From contig OX344764.1 in the NCBI GenBank assembly GCA_947034895.1, forward strand, positions 71,033,348 through 71,097,347: a DNA stretch of 64,000 bases, read 5' to 3'. The position numbers and the translations under genes were made by a program. Under the pieces are notes generated by a model that worked only from the letters and a program-made list of their open reading frames with translations, was not told the origin of the DNA and made no database searches. This document shows positions 1 through 12,127 of this stretch, piece after piece. This DNA comes from Rhytidiadelphus loreus. Taxonomy: Eukaryota > Streptophyta > Bryopsida > Hypnales > Hylocomiaceae. Each line of letters starts with the position of its first letter. The stretch's first letter is position 1.

Positions 1-669
1 TTTTTTATTTATTGTTTTTTGACTATAAATTCTACTACTAATAAACAAAAGCAAACAAAAAAAATCCTAAGATCCAAGTGACAACTCATGGGCTCTCATA
101 TATCCAAATCAATATGAAATTAAATATTAATGATAAAAAATAAATAATAAAAAAATTTAAATTTAATTGGAAAAAATCATCTCTAAACCTTTTGATTGTA
201 CAATCAATTTAAAAGAATTGACCTAATAAGAGGAAATTGACCTTTAATCCATTCCCTACTTAAATCACTTTCTAAAATAAACTTTATATATATTTATAAA
301 ACCAAATTTTATTTTGGAGATTACTTTTCTATAATACTTGGATAACAATTTAACTATGTTACTAGAGTCTCTAGTATGAAAATACCACTTACATAAAATA
401 GTGAAATTAGGTTGCCTTATCCCAAAAAAGTATAAATATATATGTATATAAGTTTTTTTAATTTTTTAATTTTTCAATATTCAATAATAAGATTAAAAAT
501 ATTTAGCAAGATGTTATAATATTCTTGATCAATTTCCTTTGCATCTTTGCAAATAAAATGTAGATTTAGTTGTATAATGTTTAAAACTCAAAAGAATTTT
601 TTTGACAATCTTCAATATTCTCTTAATCTATTAACTTGTACACTCTACTACGATTGGGACTTTTGAATT
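1..669. other. AT-rich intergenic DNA
   Basis: I see no gene, RNA or clear repeat here. Confidence 0.5.
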
Positions 670-2357
670 GGGTGATTGTAAGAATTGGTGATTGATTTGG
701 TGTAACTCATAGCGTGATAGACTTGTCTTTCGCTATAACTTTTGAAGCATAAAGATGATCATCTTGAATTTTTTTTGAAGATGGATGTTTTTATAGTTGT
801 GAAATTATTTATTTTTTAGAAATTAAAAGAATCATTTTATAATTAAATTTCAATTTTGTTAGTTTGTCAAACATTGAGTTTAGAAGGTTTTAGTATTGGG
901 TGAGTCCTCAAAATTAATGATTTAGAGTTGAAAATTTTGTAGTTGATTCCTATAGTTCCTACCAAAGGGCATGTTCCTACCAAAGGGCATCTAAAAATGT
1001 ATTATTTTATGTCCTCAACATTCATGCAAATAGAGCTCCCTTGAGCATTCACTTCTGAACATTCAAGAAGGTTTCAAGATCATTATTCTCGTGAAATATC
1101 TCCATTATGAAGTACTTTGAAATGATCAATTCTTAATTCCTTTATAAATTGTTTTACCTGTTTTTTACAAATTATCCCCTAAAGGTTTTTGACTATGTTT
1201 TCCACTAAAATGCTCCAAAACTGCCATTTCTAGTATAAGCACCAAATTTTAGATAGAAAAAAAATTGGACACATCTAACCATAGAATCTTCTAGTACAAT
1301 AGTTTGAAAAGATGTGGAAAAAATTTCAAAAATTTCCACCATGTAGATTGCAAGATACTAGCATTTGGAGTGACAAAAATTCTTTTTGTAGCCCTGTGAA
1401 AAAATGGACAGATGCACTTTACAAGGTCACATTTGTATGAAAAAATGTCCATATTGGTGGTTCTTCTTTGTATCAATCTTCAAGTCAAGTTGGCTACATG
1501 CTTAAGAAATTTCAAATTATTTGCAATTGAACAACATATAGGAAAAATATAGTAAATAGAAAGAAGTAGAGAATGGTTCAAAATATGAAATTAATAAGAA
1601 TTTAGTTACTACTTTGAAAAATGCCAATCTCAATGGTTGTAATGTTGTAATAAACAATTCACATCCTTTGATTTTAAAGAACTTCAAAGGTTTATTTTAG
1701 ACTAGAGATTGATTTTACATCTTTTGATTGAAAATTGAGTTAAATAAAGGACTTCAAAGGTTTATTTTAGAATAGAAAATCGATAATTGCCCGCAAATCA
1801 AAACTCTTCATAACTTTCATCTCATGAATCAAATTGAAATGATTCAAAGTTTTCTTCGTATATATAATCTAATTAAACAATTTCAATTTTATTTCTTTGA
1901 AAATTGATTTTTGAAGAATTATTTTGGGTTGCCTAGGCTACTTGCAAATCACTAAAAATTATATATCATGTAGTCAAAACTTATAGAATTTTTTGGCTTG
2001 TTAGGCCTTAAAGCTAGTACTTGTCTACACGTTGTGTAAAAATTTCAAAGAAAAAAAAAAAATCATTTGTAGTAAGCTGCCCAAAATTGCTATATTGCCA
2101 AAAAAAAACGTTTGTTCCTTAGGGATTAAACATCAAATTACCTATTTTCTTGAGATTTTTCACTTTTCTAGTTCTCTTACTTAGGGGATTATTTTCTCTA
2201 CGTTTTTCCTTCCTAGGATACCTTCATCTTGAAGATTTATGCACTAGCCATATTTTTTTATATTTTTAAAAAATTGTTCTAATTTTATAATACTTTCCCC
2301 AAGGTATGAAAATTGCCAAAGCGCTACAAAATTAGCCACCAATTCTTGCAATCACCC
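670..2357. repeat. Larger inverted-repeat structure enclosing family A copy 1
   Basis: GGGTGATTGTAAGAATTGGT at 670 has an inverted partner at 2337-2357 (20 of 21 bases match over the full repeat). Between them lie family A copy 1 and AT-rich DNA. An 18-bp tandem pair (GTTCCTACCAAAGGGCAT, 955-990) sits inside. Confidence 0.5.
1172..2129 (+). mobile_element. Family A TTAA-flanked element, copy 1
   Basis: The left end reads TTATCCCCTAAAGG and the right end CCTTAGGGATTAA. The roughly 958-bp body contains landmarks shared by the other A copies: AACTGCCATTTCTAG near the left end, TGTAGATTGCAAGATACTAG (1344), ATCCCAATGG-like text and GCTGCCCAAAATTGCTAT near the right end. It carries no protein I recognise, so it is non-autonomous. 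It lies inside a larger inverted-repeat structure (670-2357). Confidence 0.75.
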
Positions 2358-5300
2358 ACTTAAAACAATCTAAGATGGTAAAGAGGAGAGGGATCACTTC
2401 TTGATTGATTGTTCTTCAATGTTATTAAATGATTCACATTGTTATATACAATATTATATATAAGTTTTACAAAAGAATTCTTGTTCAATTCTATATGAGT
2501 TCAATGTGCCTGAAGTCAATATCTTGTACACCTCAAATTGATAGGAATCTTAACCCTAAAAAATTAGTGATCTCATGAGCCAGTTTTGGTCTATAAATAG
2601 AGCCCAGCAGAAACTAAATTATAGAGGAAATGGAAATGCAATTCTTAAAAAAGTTATTTTAAGACCTTTACCTTTGTTGGTATGTTGTTCCACTCTAAAA
2701 AATTCAGAAGAAACTCCTCACGGATTAAGAGATCAGAAGCCGTAAAGATGGGATTTTTATTTTTTTTGGACCCCTCCAAACTCGGGCAGATGCACTTCAG
2801 ATGGAAAGAGCTTCACATTGAATTGGTGTCCTACAAGTAGCACCTATTACCTTCACTATACCCATAATTATCTCTTTTAAAATCTTGAAAAATCCTAGGA
2901 AGTGAATAGATGTGATTACAAGGATGTACTACATTTGAATATCTGATCTTAGTGTTGAAATTGGGTGCTTTTAAAAAATTCACAACTTATATTCACAATG
3001 TCCAAATAATACATTTGAAAGTGCACAAGAATTACTTTTCTTGTGCTAGTACAGTCTAATAATATGTTAGATGTCTAGTAATAGATAGCATGTCCAAAAA
3101 CCTTAAATTCATGGTTATGATTGTTACTACCTTTCTACTCGGAATTCTTAATCCCACGTAAGTTATCTATGTGTTGAATAAATTTTAAAGTATTTGAAGT
3201 CTGGCAACTTATCCTAGAAAATTACTATGGGCGCACAAGTATTGGAAAATGGACATATAAAGGCAAATTTTTGAAATTTGATTTCTCAGACTTTGAATTT
3301 GTTAGTGAAAATTTGAGTGGTCAAGTCATAGACAGTTGCTTCTTGTACTTGAATTTTTTTTACCTATTTGAACATCAAAATTTGAAAAATTAAGAGCCTG
3401 ATTCAATTGGCAGACTATTGGTCTTATTGGGCACATTCCAAATGTTGGGCAGTTCTTCTACATTGCAGACTCTCGGGCATGTGTAATGTAAATTTTGTCT
3501 ATTAAACAAAAACCACAAGGTTGCTCGTATAAGGAAGTAATTCTTTTGGAAAGGTCAATGAGTCTACCGTATTGGAACTAAAGTCACTTATTTTGTATTT
3601 TGGACACTTATCTACTTCGTTTTAAGTTTTGTTCTAGAAAATGAACAATAGAAACCTCACTCAAGGTCAAATTGTCTTAGTCCAACCCCAATGCTATATA
3701 TAATAAACTCCACGTATGTAGTCCTAGTCCTATATAGTATTTGGGCTCATGTCAAGTCTTCTAGTCAAATTGTCAAGGGGAGTTGTCAATTTGTCAAGCA
3801 ACATGCATGCGCTATCCACTTAATCAAATGACAATTTATATATTTGAAATACAATAAACTTTTAGGGACAAGATTTTTTAATTAATGAATTTTTTTTCTC
3901 TCCCGTCTAAGTAGTGCTAAAATTACTAGCCTATTTGCCAAATTAAAATGCCAATATCAAATTTGTATTTCTATCAATTTGCGTTGTATGCAGAGTATAA
4001 AAGGTTTGTGGACATTCATGGTTTAGTCGACTTATTCTTCATGACTGTCCCTTAGCTTTAGCTTTTTTATTTCAATTTGTCTTTGTCTTTGGTTAAGCTT
4101 AGTTGGTTCAATTAGACAAAATGCACACCAATGATCGTGGAGTCAATCAACTTAACCTATGACTGTCTATTTGCTTCCCAATTCATTGACTACCCGAGTT
4201 CAACTTGACATGCTCAAAACCAAAACTACTCTATCAACTTGACACAAGTTGTGAACTTGCAATTAGACCAAGTGCATGTACGATATATGAATATCAATTG
4301 CGTTTTTTAATAAGGATTATGGTAAGTTGGCATTCATACTACTCAAAAAGAAACCCACAATTGAAATCAATTGAATGGCAAACTTAATAATATTCTAGTT
4401 AAATTATCCAAGGCCCTTGCTACATTGATCTTAGTACTTTAGTTTCCAATAGACTTCCACAATGGAACAAATGGTGTCAACAAGAACACTTAGAAGCCTC
4501 AACTATTAGACTTGCTCTATTTTTCTATGACTCAGTCGACTGAATCACACAACTAATTCCAAAATGAATTCAACTAGATTCTCATCAGACCAAACAACAA
4601 CAAATTGTTTGTGCACAAAGTCTATATGGAAAATATTGTGCAATACAATTTAAAATACAAATTATGAACATCTTCTATCTCACCCTCTCAACTAATCTTT
4701 TCCACACTATTAGCTCACACCAATCCTCAATCTAATGTTACTAGTTTTTACTTGATTAAGCCCCAATAATTTTACAAACAATCTCAGACATGATGCCAAA
4801 TAGGCATAGGCTTGAACTCACAACAAATCTAATAGTTAATGTTAATACCGTGATCTCACATACAACTTGACATTTTAGCCCTCAACACAACACTACATAA
4901 TCAACTTTTAACAGTTCCAATCAATTTCCTACGTACTTACAACCAACACAAGTTGGTCACAAATTCCTCACTAGGCAATTAGATCATATAAGCAATTAGA
5001 CAACACATATATCATACTATACACAACTTTCAACAAACTAGTTGTTGATGCACTTCAACTTCATAGCTTCTGGCGATTTGCTCTTTGATCAAATTCAAGC
5101 ACCCACGGCCTCACAATTAACTCAATTACACTTCCAACAAATGGATCAATAGTATGCACTTGACAAATTGTTCCGTGGTGTCTATTTGATTTAACTCACA
5201 TAAACTTTTGTACTCACAATCACACTTAATAATCTCACAATTCTATTCGACTAAATTTACACCAATTGGTCTCCAATATTCACACCTAAACTTGCATAAT

Positions 5301-5573
5301 GATCCTCACAAATTGGTAGCTCAATTAGATTGGTTAATGCACGCAATAGTTCAATCACACGATAATGAGAAAATTGACACTATTCACAGAGTGCACACAA
5401 CCATACAATCAATAATTTGCACAAACACCCAACTAGCCAAATTAATTTGAAGGGAGTTCCCAATTACAACACTTAGCACAAATTGATTTACTTCCATATG
5501 AATAATCACACACACAATGCAATACGCAAATTGACATTCTTAACTAGATACATAAACAAGCAATCATGAGTCT
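2358..5573. other. AT-rich intergenic DNA
   Basis: Two ORFs of 60-80 codons (4205-4387, 5208-5450) have no recognisable motif. The plus strand from about 4500 to 5570 is rich in CA/ACA. Nothing else is supported. Confidence 0.45.
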
Positions 5574-6086
5574 CACTTGTGGTGGAGTGATTTTTTGACC
5601 CCTATTTACTTTTGAATAAACTATAATTTCATCCTAAAATTTTAAGCTTTGTTTAACAATGACTAAAGGTTTCTATTGACAAAAATTTCAATTCCAAATA
5701 ACATAAGATATATTGTCTAGAAAGGGTTGAAAAATGAACTAAAATGGCATGCTCTCCAACTAAAATATTTAAAGAGCTCAAATGAAGATGACTATTGCAT
5801 CAATATTCAACCAAAATAAACTTTCAATAGAAAGCTATTCTCTAGGGAAAATAAATCATTTTTCAAATTTTTTTTCTAATATAATATAGAGGTGTGAAAC
5901 TAATTTTTAACTTTACAGTGTATCTTTTTTCTTAAAAAATTTATAACTAATTACTATTAGCATAAAAAAATACCAATAATTCAAAACATAAACTTTTAAA
6001 GTAGTAAAATCTATCCATAATTTATTTTTTGAAAAAAATTTAAATTTACCGATGTATTACATCTATTACTTTTTCCACCACAAGTG
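5574..6086. mobile_element. 513-bp inverted-repeat element
   Basis: CACTTGTGGTGGA at 5574-5586 is exactly inverted at 6074-6086. The interior is AT-rich and has no gene. No target duplication is apparent in the flanks. The CACTT start could hint at CACTA-type ends, but the repeats expected below the termini are not visible. Confidence 0.55.
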
Positions 6087-7447
6087 GGTTGCTAAAACGT
6101 GGGCAGTGTCCTCCTTGGGTCATGAGTTCTTACAATGGCACACAAATTGACACGCATACAAAAATAATTTAACAATTTTTTGATATATTGATAATATTTT
6201 GGCTACAAGTACAACACTGATAAATAGAATTTCAAGACATTGGGAGCTCTACAAGAAGTGAAAGAGAGAAAAGCTAGTTGATTTTTGACTTCTAGTTTCA
6301 AAACAAGAAAGAAGAAAGGATGTAACTATTCATTCAAAGGTGCACAACTATCCATTTGACCTAGTTTAAATCCTAGTCTATTAGCCCAATTCATATCTAC
6401 TTGAATGTCCTTTAGCCTTTTATACAACATATCTAGCTATTTGATATACCATAGTGGAAAATAGACTATTTATTTGCCCTCTTCGCACTTCCAATGTTGA
6501 ATGGAACAAAAATTTCAAAAATTGACAAGTACAACATGTTACATAGTGAAGCTCTTGCAAAAAAAAATCCAAGTAATTGGAATAAGTACTTTAAAAAATG
6601 ATTTACCATATTATAAAACCAAAAGAAAATGGAACTATTGATTACAAGGATGCGAAGTCAATCATGCTTTTCTAGGACATGAATCAAGGGAAAAAATTGT
6701 AATACCCTAAATAACAAATAGAAAATAGAAAAAAAAATCATATCCTAGTGTCTAAATTTATGAACAATATCAATGACAATTGGCTAAATTTTCTTGAGGC
6801 TTAGAATGGTACTCCTCAAAACATCCATGTTTTAGGCAAAAGGTATGCCCTATTGTATGTCGACAATAGTACCTACATCCAAGGTCTCAATATACCACAC
6901 AATGACCATATACGTGACTCTAAGTTTGTAAGTGTGGACACTTGTCTTCACTCACACGACATTTGTTCTCCAACCATGCCAATTTTGAAGGAGAACATCA
7001 TAAGAGGTAGTCTTGAATTGAAGGTAAGGGAGAAGATTTTGTTTACTACAATGCTCTTGCAAAATTCCCAAGTCCATGATGTACATGTTGACCATTGTCA
7101 TGCCTAGGAGGAAATAAAGAACATGGTGTCACTACTTATATCACCTACTTACAATGCATGCAATTGATCTATCATATCCATTCCCCTCATATGTGTTGTG
7201 TTTTAAATGCACGAGGGGTTGAAAAGAATCTCTCATGGCTCCATTCCTAAATGGGAATGAGTATGTATTGAATGGGAAATCACTACCAGAGAGGCACTCA
7301 AAACCAAGACAAAATCAACACAATTCTGTTGAATTTTGACCAAACCAACATAAAAATGTTTTTTCCTCATCAAACTTGTTTTTTTCAACGGCATCAACAC
7401 ATTTTCTGTTGGTTCAATGTAAATCAACAGAATTTTGTTAAATTTTT
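6087..7447. other. Intergenic DNA with one unassigned ORF
   Basis: The 84-codon plus ORF 6853-7107 is somewhat balanced in composition but shows no known domain; it could be the remnant of a transposon polyprotein. The overlapping opposite ORFs near 7233-7481 are probably chance. Confidence 0.35.
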
Positions 7448-7775
7448 AAAGAATCTTCAAGAATCTTTTAGGAATCTTTAGGAATCTTTGGAAATTTTGT
7501 GGGGATCTATTAGAATCTTTTGGAATCTTTTGGAATCTATTAGAATCTATTGGAATTTGTGGAGATTTATTGGAATCCTTTTAATATATTTTGAAAATCT
7601 GTTAGAATTTATTGAAATCTTTTGGAAAACTATTGAAAATTTATTAAAATATGTTAGCCAAATCTTTTAGAAACCTATTCAAATCTATAAGAATCTTCTA
7701 AAAATCTACTCAAATCTTTTGAATTTTCTTTGAAATTTTTTGAATCTTTTTGAATTTTCTAAATCATTTTGAATC
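7448..7775. repeat. Degenerate ~10-bp repeat tract
   Basis: About 30 loosely spaced units of the form (A/G)GAATCTTTT or GGAATCTATT run through the tract. The open frame at 7488-7670 (WNLLESIRIYWNLW…) is a translation of this repeat and not a gene. Confidence 0.65.
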
Positions 7776-8308
7776 TTATAGAGTATGAATTTAGAAGTCA
7801 AATTATCAAGCCAATTTTAAATGAGTACAATTGGATTTTGAATTTGATCAAAATTCCAATGATATCCTATCACTACAATGCCAATTTAGGATTTGATTGA
7901 AATTTTAATCAAATTCAACTCTAAATGAAATTGTGATTCAAATAACTTAATAAAATTCAAAATTTGATTCACCTATGATCAATTCAAGTTATAATTCAAT
8001 TTTCATTCAATTTTCTATAGGGTGTAATACGATCAAAGTTAAAACTTATAATTTAATTTAATTTCTAACTTATGTTATAAAATTTAATATAACTAGTATT
8101 ATTAACAAGTAGATTTTAAAGATTTCACAAAGATGTTTAGGTTGTCTAAAAATTAAGATTTTTCATAATTTTTGTATCACAAACTAAAATAGAATGAATC
8201 AAATGTTCACATATACTTTAAACCGTAATATTTGAAATAAAAATTAAACTCACAAATTTGTATTGGGCTATTCAACAACTCAACTATTCAATTCTAAAAT
8301 TTGGCTAA
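7776..8308. other. AT-rich intergenic DNA
   Basis: Nothing recognisable; a continuation of degenerate AATTCAAT-type words. Confidence 0.45.
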
Positions 8309-8862
8309 ACTACCTCTACAAAAATGCTTGTCAAAATTCAAAACAAGGTAGATTTAATTGAAAATTTTACCATTGAAAGTAGATTTCAATATCAATCAAT
8401 TCCAACAAGTTTCATGGAAATCGAAATTTCTATGAAGGAGATATGGGCCTCCAAAGTCTGCTGACTTTGCAAAATGAAAAGGATTAAATTAAACTACCTC
8501 TAGAAAAATGCTTGTCAGATTTTCAGAGCATATTATATTAAATTGAAAATTTTATCACTAAAACTAAACTTCAAAATGAACTGTTTCCAATCAGTTTCAC
8601 TAAAAATATTCTTTTTTTGAAGGAGATATGGCTCTTCAAAGTCCGCTGACTTCGTCAAATTGAAGTACTTCATTCTAAAAATTAGACAAACAACCTATAC
8701 AATAATGCTTGTCAGAATTTCATAACATCTTTGATTAAATTGAAATTTTTATCACTAAAACTAGACTTCAATATAAACCATTTCCAACAAGTTTTATGAA
8801 AAACGGAGTTTTTATGAAGAAGATACAGCCCTTCAAAGTCTGCTGACTTTGCTAGAGTGAAA
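8309..8862. repeat. Three tandem ~180-bp degenerate repeats
   Basis: Three consecutive units share the order AATGCTTGTCA, TTGAAAATTTTA/TATCAC, CCAACAAGTTT, GAAG(G/A)AGATA and TCAAAGTC(T/C)GCTGACTT. They begin near 8309, 8488 and 8669. The same arrangement of words is found in the internal repeats of family D. A 64-codon minus ORF crosses the third unit and shares GLYLLHK with the family D ORF, probably through the DNA repeat. Confidence 0.65.
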
Positions 8863-8927
8863 GAAAAAGAATTTGAAAGCAAGTAAATAAAACTACCATC
8901 TTCCATTTAAACATGGGACTCCAACCT

Positions 8928-9055
8928 TGGCATAATGGTTGGAGTCCATTTCTACCGAGCAAGAGGTCTCCGGTTTGAATCTCGGCAGAGGCAGCGCCTA
9001 CGTGGCAGGGTTGTATAGAAAAAAATTATTCTTTTTTAAAATTTTGTAAGGGAAA
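8928..9055 (+). mobile_element. tRNA-related SINE-like sequence
   Basis: TTGGCATAATGGTTGGAG (about 8929) resembles a polymerase III A box, and GGTTTGAATC (about 8971) a B box, about 40 bases apart as in tRNA-derived SINEs. A short tail (GGCAGGGTTGTATAG) then leads into A- and T-rich sequence. The acceptor and T stems do not pair fully, so it is not a functional tRNA. Confidence 0.5.
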
Positions 9056-9697
9056 AAATCAAGATAAAACCAGGAGAAACGTGTTGGTAGGTGGTCCGAA
9101 CCAAGTGTTCTTAACCAACAGGAAAAACCAACACAATTTTGTTGTTGATTTTGTCTTCATCTCGACCAACATCTGGACCAAATTCAATGTCTTTAAATCT
9201 ATGGGTAAACCTATGCAATTTAACCTCATAGTACCCATTGCATAAATTTCTAGTAAAACCAAATTGTGAATAACCCTATGCTAGAAAAATAGTCATCAAT
9301 GACAACCATATGGTCCTTGTCTTCTAAATCCTCTACCAATTTCAAAACTACATTGTGTACCATCCTAGACTCTTCAAGAACTACTGCCATCACATCATTG
9401 GACCTTATATTGTTATTAGCTCCATAATAAATATCACATTATAAACTAGATCGGTCAAAGTGAGCTATTAGGAGCCAATGGCGACCGTGGAATGGTCCTT
9501 TTTGGAGTCCTTTTTGAAATGTTAATGGAATGTTTCACTCAAAAACTTCATCAATTTCATCAAAATTAGTTTTAAAAATTATTCAAAGTTGTCAACAATG
9601 ACATATTCTATTCAAAGTATTATTAGTTTCAATGGAAAAGTCTCTATATAGTCTAATTTCAAATTCAACAAAGGAATAAAAAGCATTGGTTACAACC
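9056..9697. other. Intergenic DNA
   Basis: No gene is recognised. The minus ORF 9059-9262 has no known motif. Confidence 0.45.
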
Positions 9698-9924
9698 ATG
9701 CCATATTTAACTACTTTTGGACTTTTGAAAGTCTAGAATTAATAATGGTCATCTAGAGATCCCACGATGGTTATCGGGAGATTTCACAATCATTGGGAGA
9801 TCCCACAATGGTCATCGGGAGATCTATACAAACATTAGGAGGTCTCACAATGTTATTACCCCATGATCTTCGGATGTTTAGTCCAAAATTCATTGAATAG
9901 TCCAGAAGTAGTTAAATGTGGCAT
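9698..9924. mobile_element. 227-bp inverted-repeat element with internal 22-bp repeats
   Basis: The inverted ends ATGCCATATTTAACTACTTT (9698) and their near-inverse finishing GTGGCAT (9924) match over about 26 bp with few differences (…TTTGGACT / AGTCCAGA…). Between them are about five units of some 22 bp built on TCATCGGGAGATCCCACAAT (9749-9857). Confidence 0.68.
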
Positions 9925-11185
9925 AATCCTATTTTTGTACTTAATTTAGATTAAATGATGACATCGTAGGATATATAATACTCAAATATGACACTATGAC
10001 ATTTATAAATAATGAGGCATGGTTTTTTGGAAGAAATCTAAAATTTTGAGCTACTTTAATCAATAATGGTCCAAAAAAAACATTGGTTAAATTTGGATGG
10101 CTCCTAATACTACATTTTGACCCATAACACAATCAGGTTCTTAGTGTTAAGTAGAAATTTTTCCTAATTGGGTGCCTAAGTGTGGTTCATTGTGCCTTTC
10201 AAGCAATGAATCTTTTTATGTATTTAAGTGGTATGGAATGCAAGTTAAATCAACTAATAACTCAAAATAAACCCAACTTTTGGCCAAAACTTTTGATTTT
10301 TGAAGCAAGAGTTCATAATTACAAATTGTCAACTCAAAATTAGAGATCAAATCAGTCCATTTTTGAAAACACAAAATTTGTTCAAATCCAATGTTCTTAG
10401 AAAAAGTTATAACTAGATGAAGTTTAGCCTTTGGAAGGGCAATTTAAACTTCATCCATCCTAACATCTCCTAAACTCAATTTGACTTAGGATTTTTGATG
10501 TAATCTTAAGTTAAAATATACTATCTAAATCCTAAGTTTGAGTTTGAATGGACATAATTCCCCTAATTTCATCCAAATCCCATTCTAAAGTTCATCCTTT
10601 GATTTCTCGTAGAATTTAACTTAGTTTCCTACTTAGAAACTAGTTTTGGCCTCTCCTACCCTTCCTCTAGGAAATTCTCATCTTCAATTCTTACTTCCTT
10701 AACTTCAAAATATTTTAAGTTAACATCCACTTTTTTCTAAAGATGTTGAATTACTTCTATCAGTTTATTATTTTTAGACTCTTAAAACTTGTTCCTTACA
10801 AAGCTTGAATTCACCTATCTAAAATGCTAAAACACTTTAATATTAAACTTTCCTAGTGAAAGTTAGGAGTGAATGAAATTTGACCGCTAATTGTTACTTC
10901 AAACTTCACCCACTAATTACTTTTGGTCAACAACTTGAAATCAACTTCTTCTTTTATGAAGAGTTCTTTTTTGATGAATTTTACTAATCTTTGTTCAATT
11001 TGGTTCCTAAACTACATCTACTTGTATCTTACTCATTTTAAGTCTATTTTTTGTATGTTACATTTTTAAAAACCTCTAGACCTCTTCTACTAGTTTCTAG
11101 AGCTAAAATTGGAATAAAATCTATTTTTAATGTTTTGAATCTAACTTGTACTTTGGCTATGGTTTAAAATTCCTAATCATGACTT
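9925..11185. other. Intergenic DNA
   Basis: No gene or clear repeat is seen. Confidence 0.45.
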
Positions 11186-12127
11186 TTAATCCCTAAAGAA
11201 ATCAACTGCATTTTTTGGCAACATAGCGATTTTGGGCAACTCGCTACAAATGGAAATTTTTTATAAATTTTTTTTACACAACATGTGCTTGAAGAGTAGC
11301 TTTAAGGTGCAATAGTTTTCATAAATCTTGACTACATGGTTAAAAAGTTAATGTCTAGTATGTAATTTCATTGCTTAGAGTGCGACCCAAGTAGCTTAAA
11401 AAAATTCTTTAAAAATCACTTTTTTAAGAAACAAAAATTTGAAATTGGTTTTCTAGATTTATATATACATGGAAAGCTTTTAATCATTCCATTTTGATTA
11501 ATGAGATGAAAGTTATGAGGAGTTTTAGTTTGTGGATAGTTATGTATTTTCTATTCTAAAATAAACTTTAAAGTCCTCGATTTAACTCAATTTTCTATAT
11601 TTTTAAAAATAAAAATAAAAACATTAGGTGTAAATTGTTTATTACAACATTACAACCATTGGGATTGGCATTTTTCAATTCCATAAATAAATTGTTAACA
11701 AATTAGTATTTTGAATCATTTTCAACATCTTTCTACTTACTATTTTTTTCTAATATGTTGTACAATTCCAAATGATTTGAAAATATCAAGCATGTAGCCA
11801 ATTTGCCTTGAAGGATGAATCCAAAGAAGCACTACCAACATGGACATTTTTTCATACTAATGTGACCTTGTAAAGTGAAGCTACCCAATTTTTTGCAAGG
11901 CCCAAAAAAGGATTTTTGTCACTTCAAACGCTAATATCTTGCAATCTACATAGTGGAATTTTTGAAATTTCTTCCACATCTTCTCAAACCAGTGTACTCT
12001 AAAAGCTTATAGTTGTATGTGTCCAAAATGGTTTTTTTTAATTATTTTTAAACTCAGTACTTTTACTAGAAATGGCAGTTTTGAAGCGATTTTGATGAGA
12101 ACATAGTCAAAAAAATTACAGGTTCAA
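11186..12127 (-). mobile_element. Family A element, copy 2
   Basis: An inverted copy of family A. The end at 11186 is TTAATCCCTAAAG; the other end is decayed (TTACAGGTTCAA instead of TTTAGGGATTAA). The order of landmarks is the reverse of copy 1: GCAACATAGCGATTTTGGGC, then TCTTGCAATCTACATAG, then AAATGGCAGTTTTGAAG. Confidence 0.75.

Noticed and set aside
7488..7670. A 60-codon plus-strand frame
   Set aside because: A translation of the degenerate GGAATCTTTT repeat.
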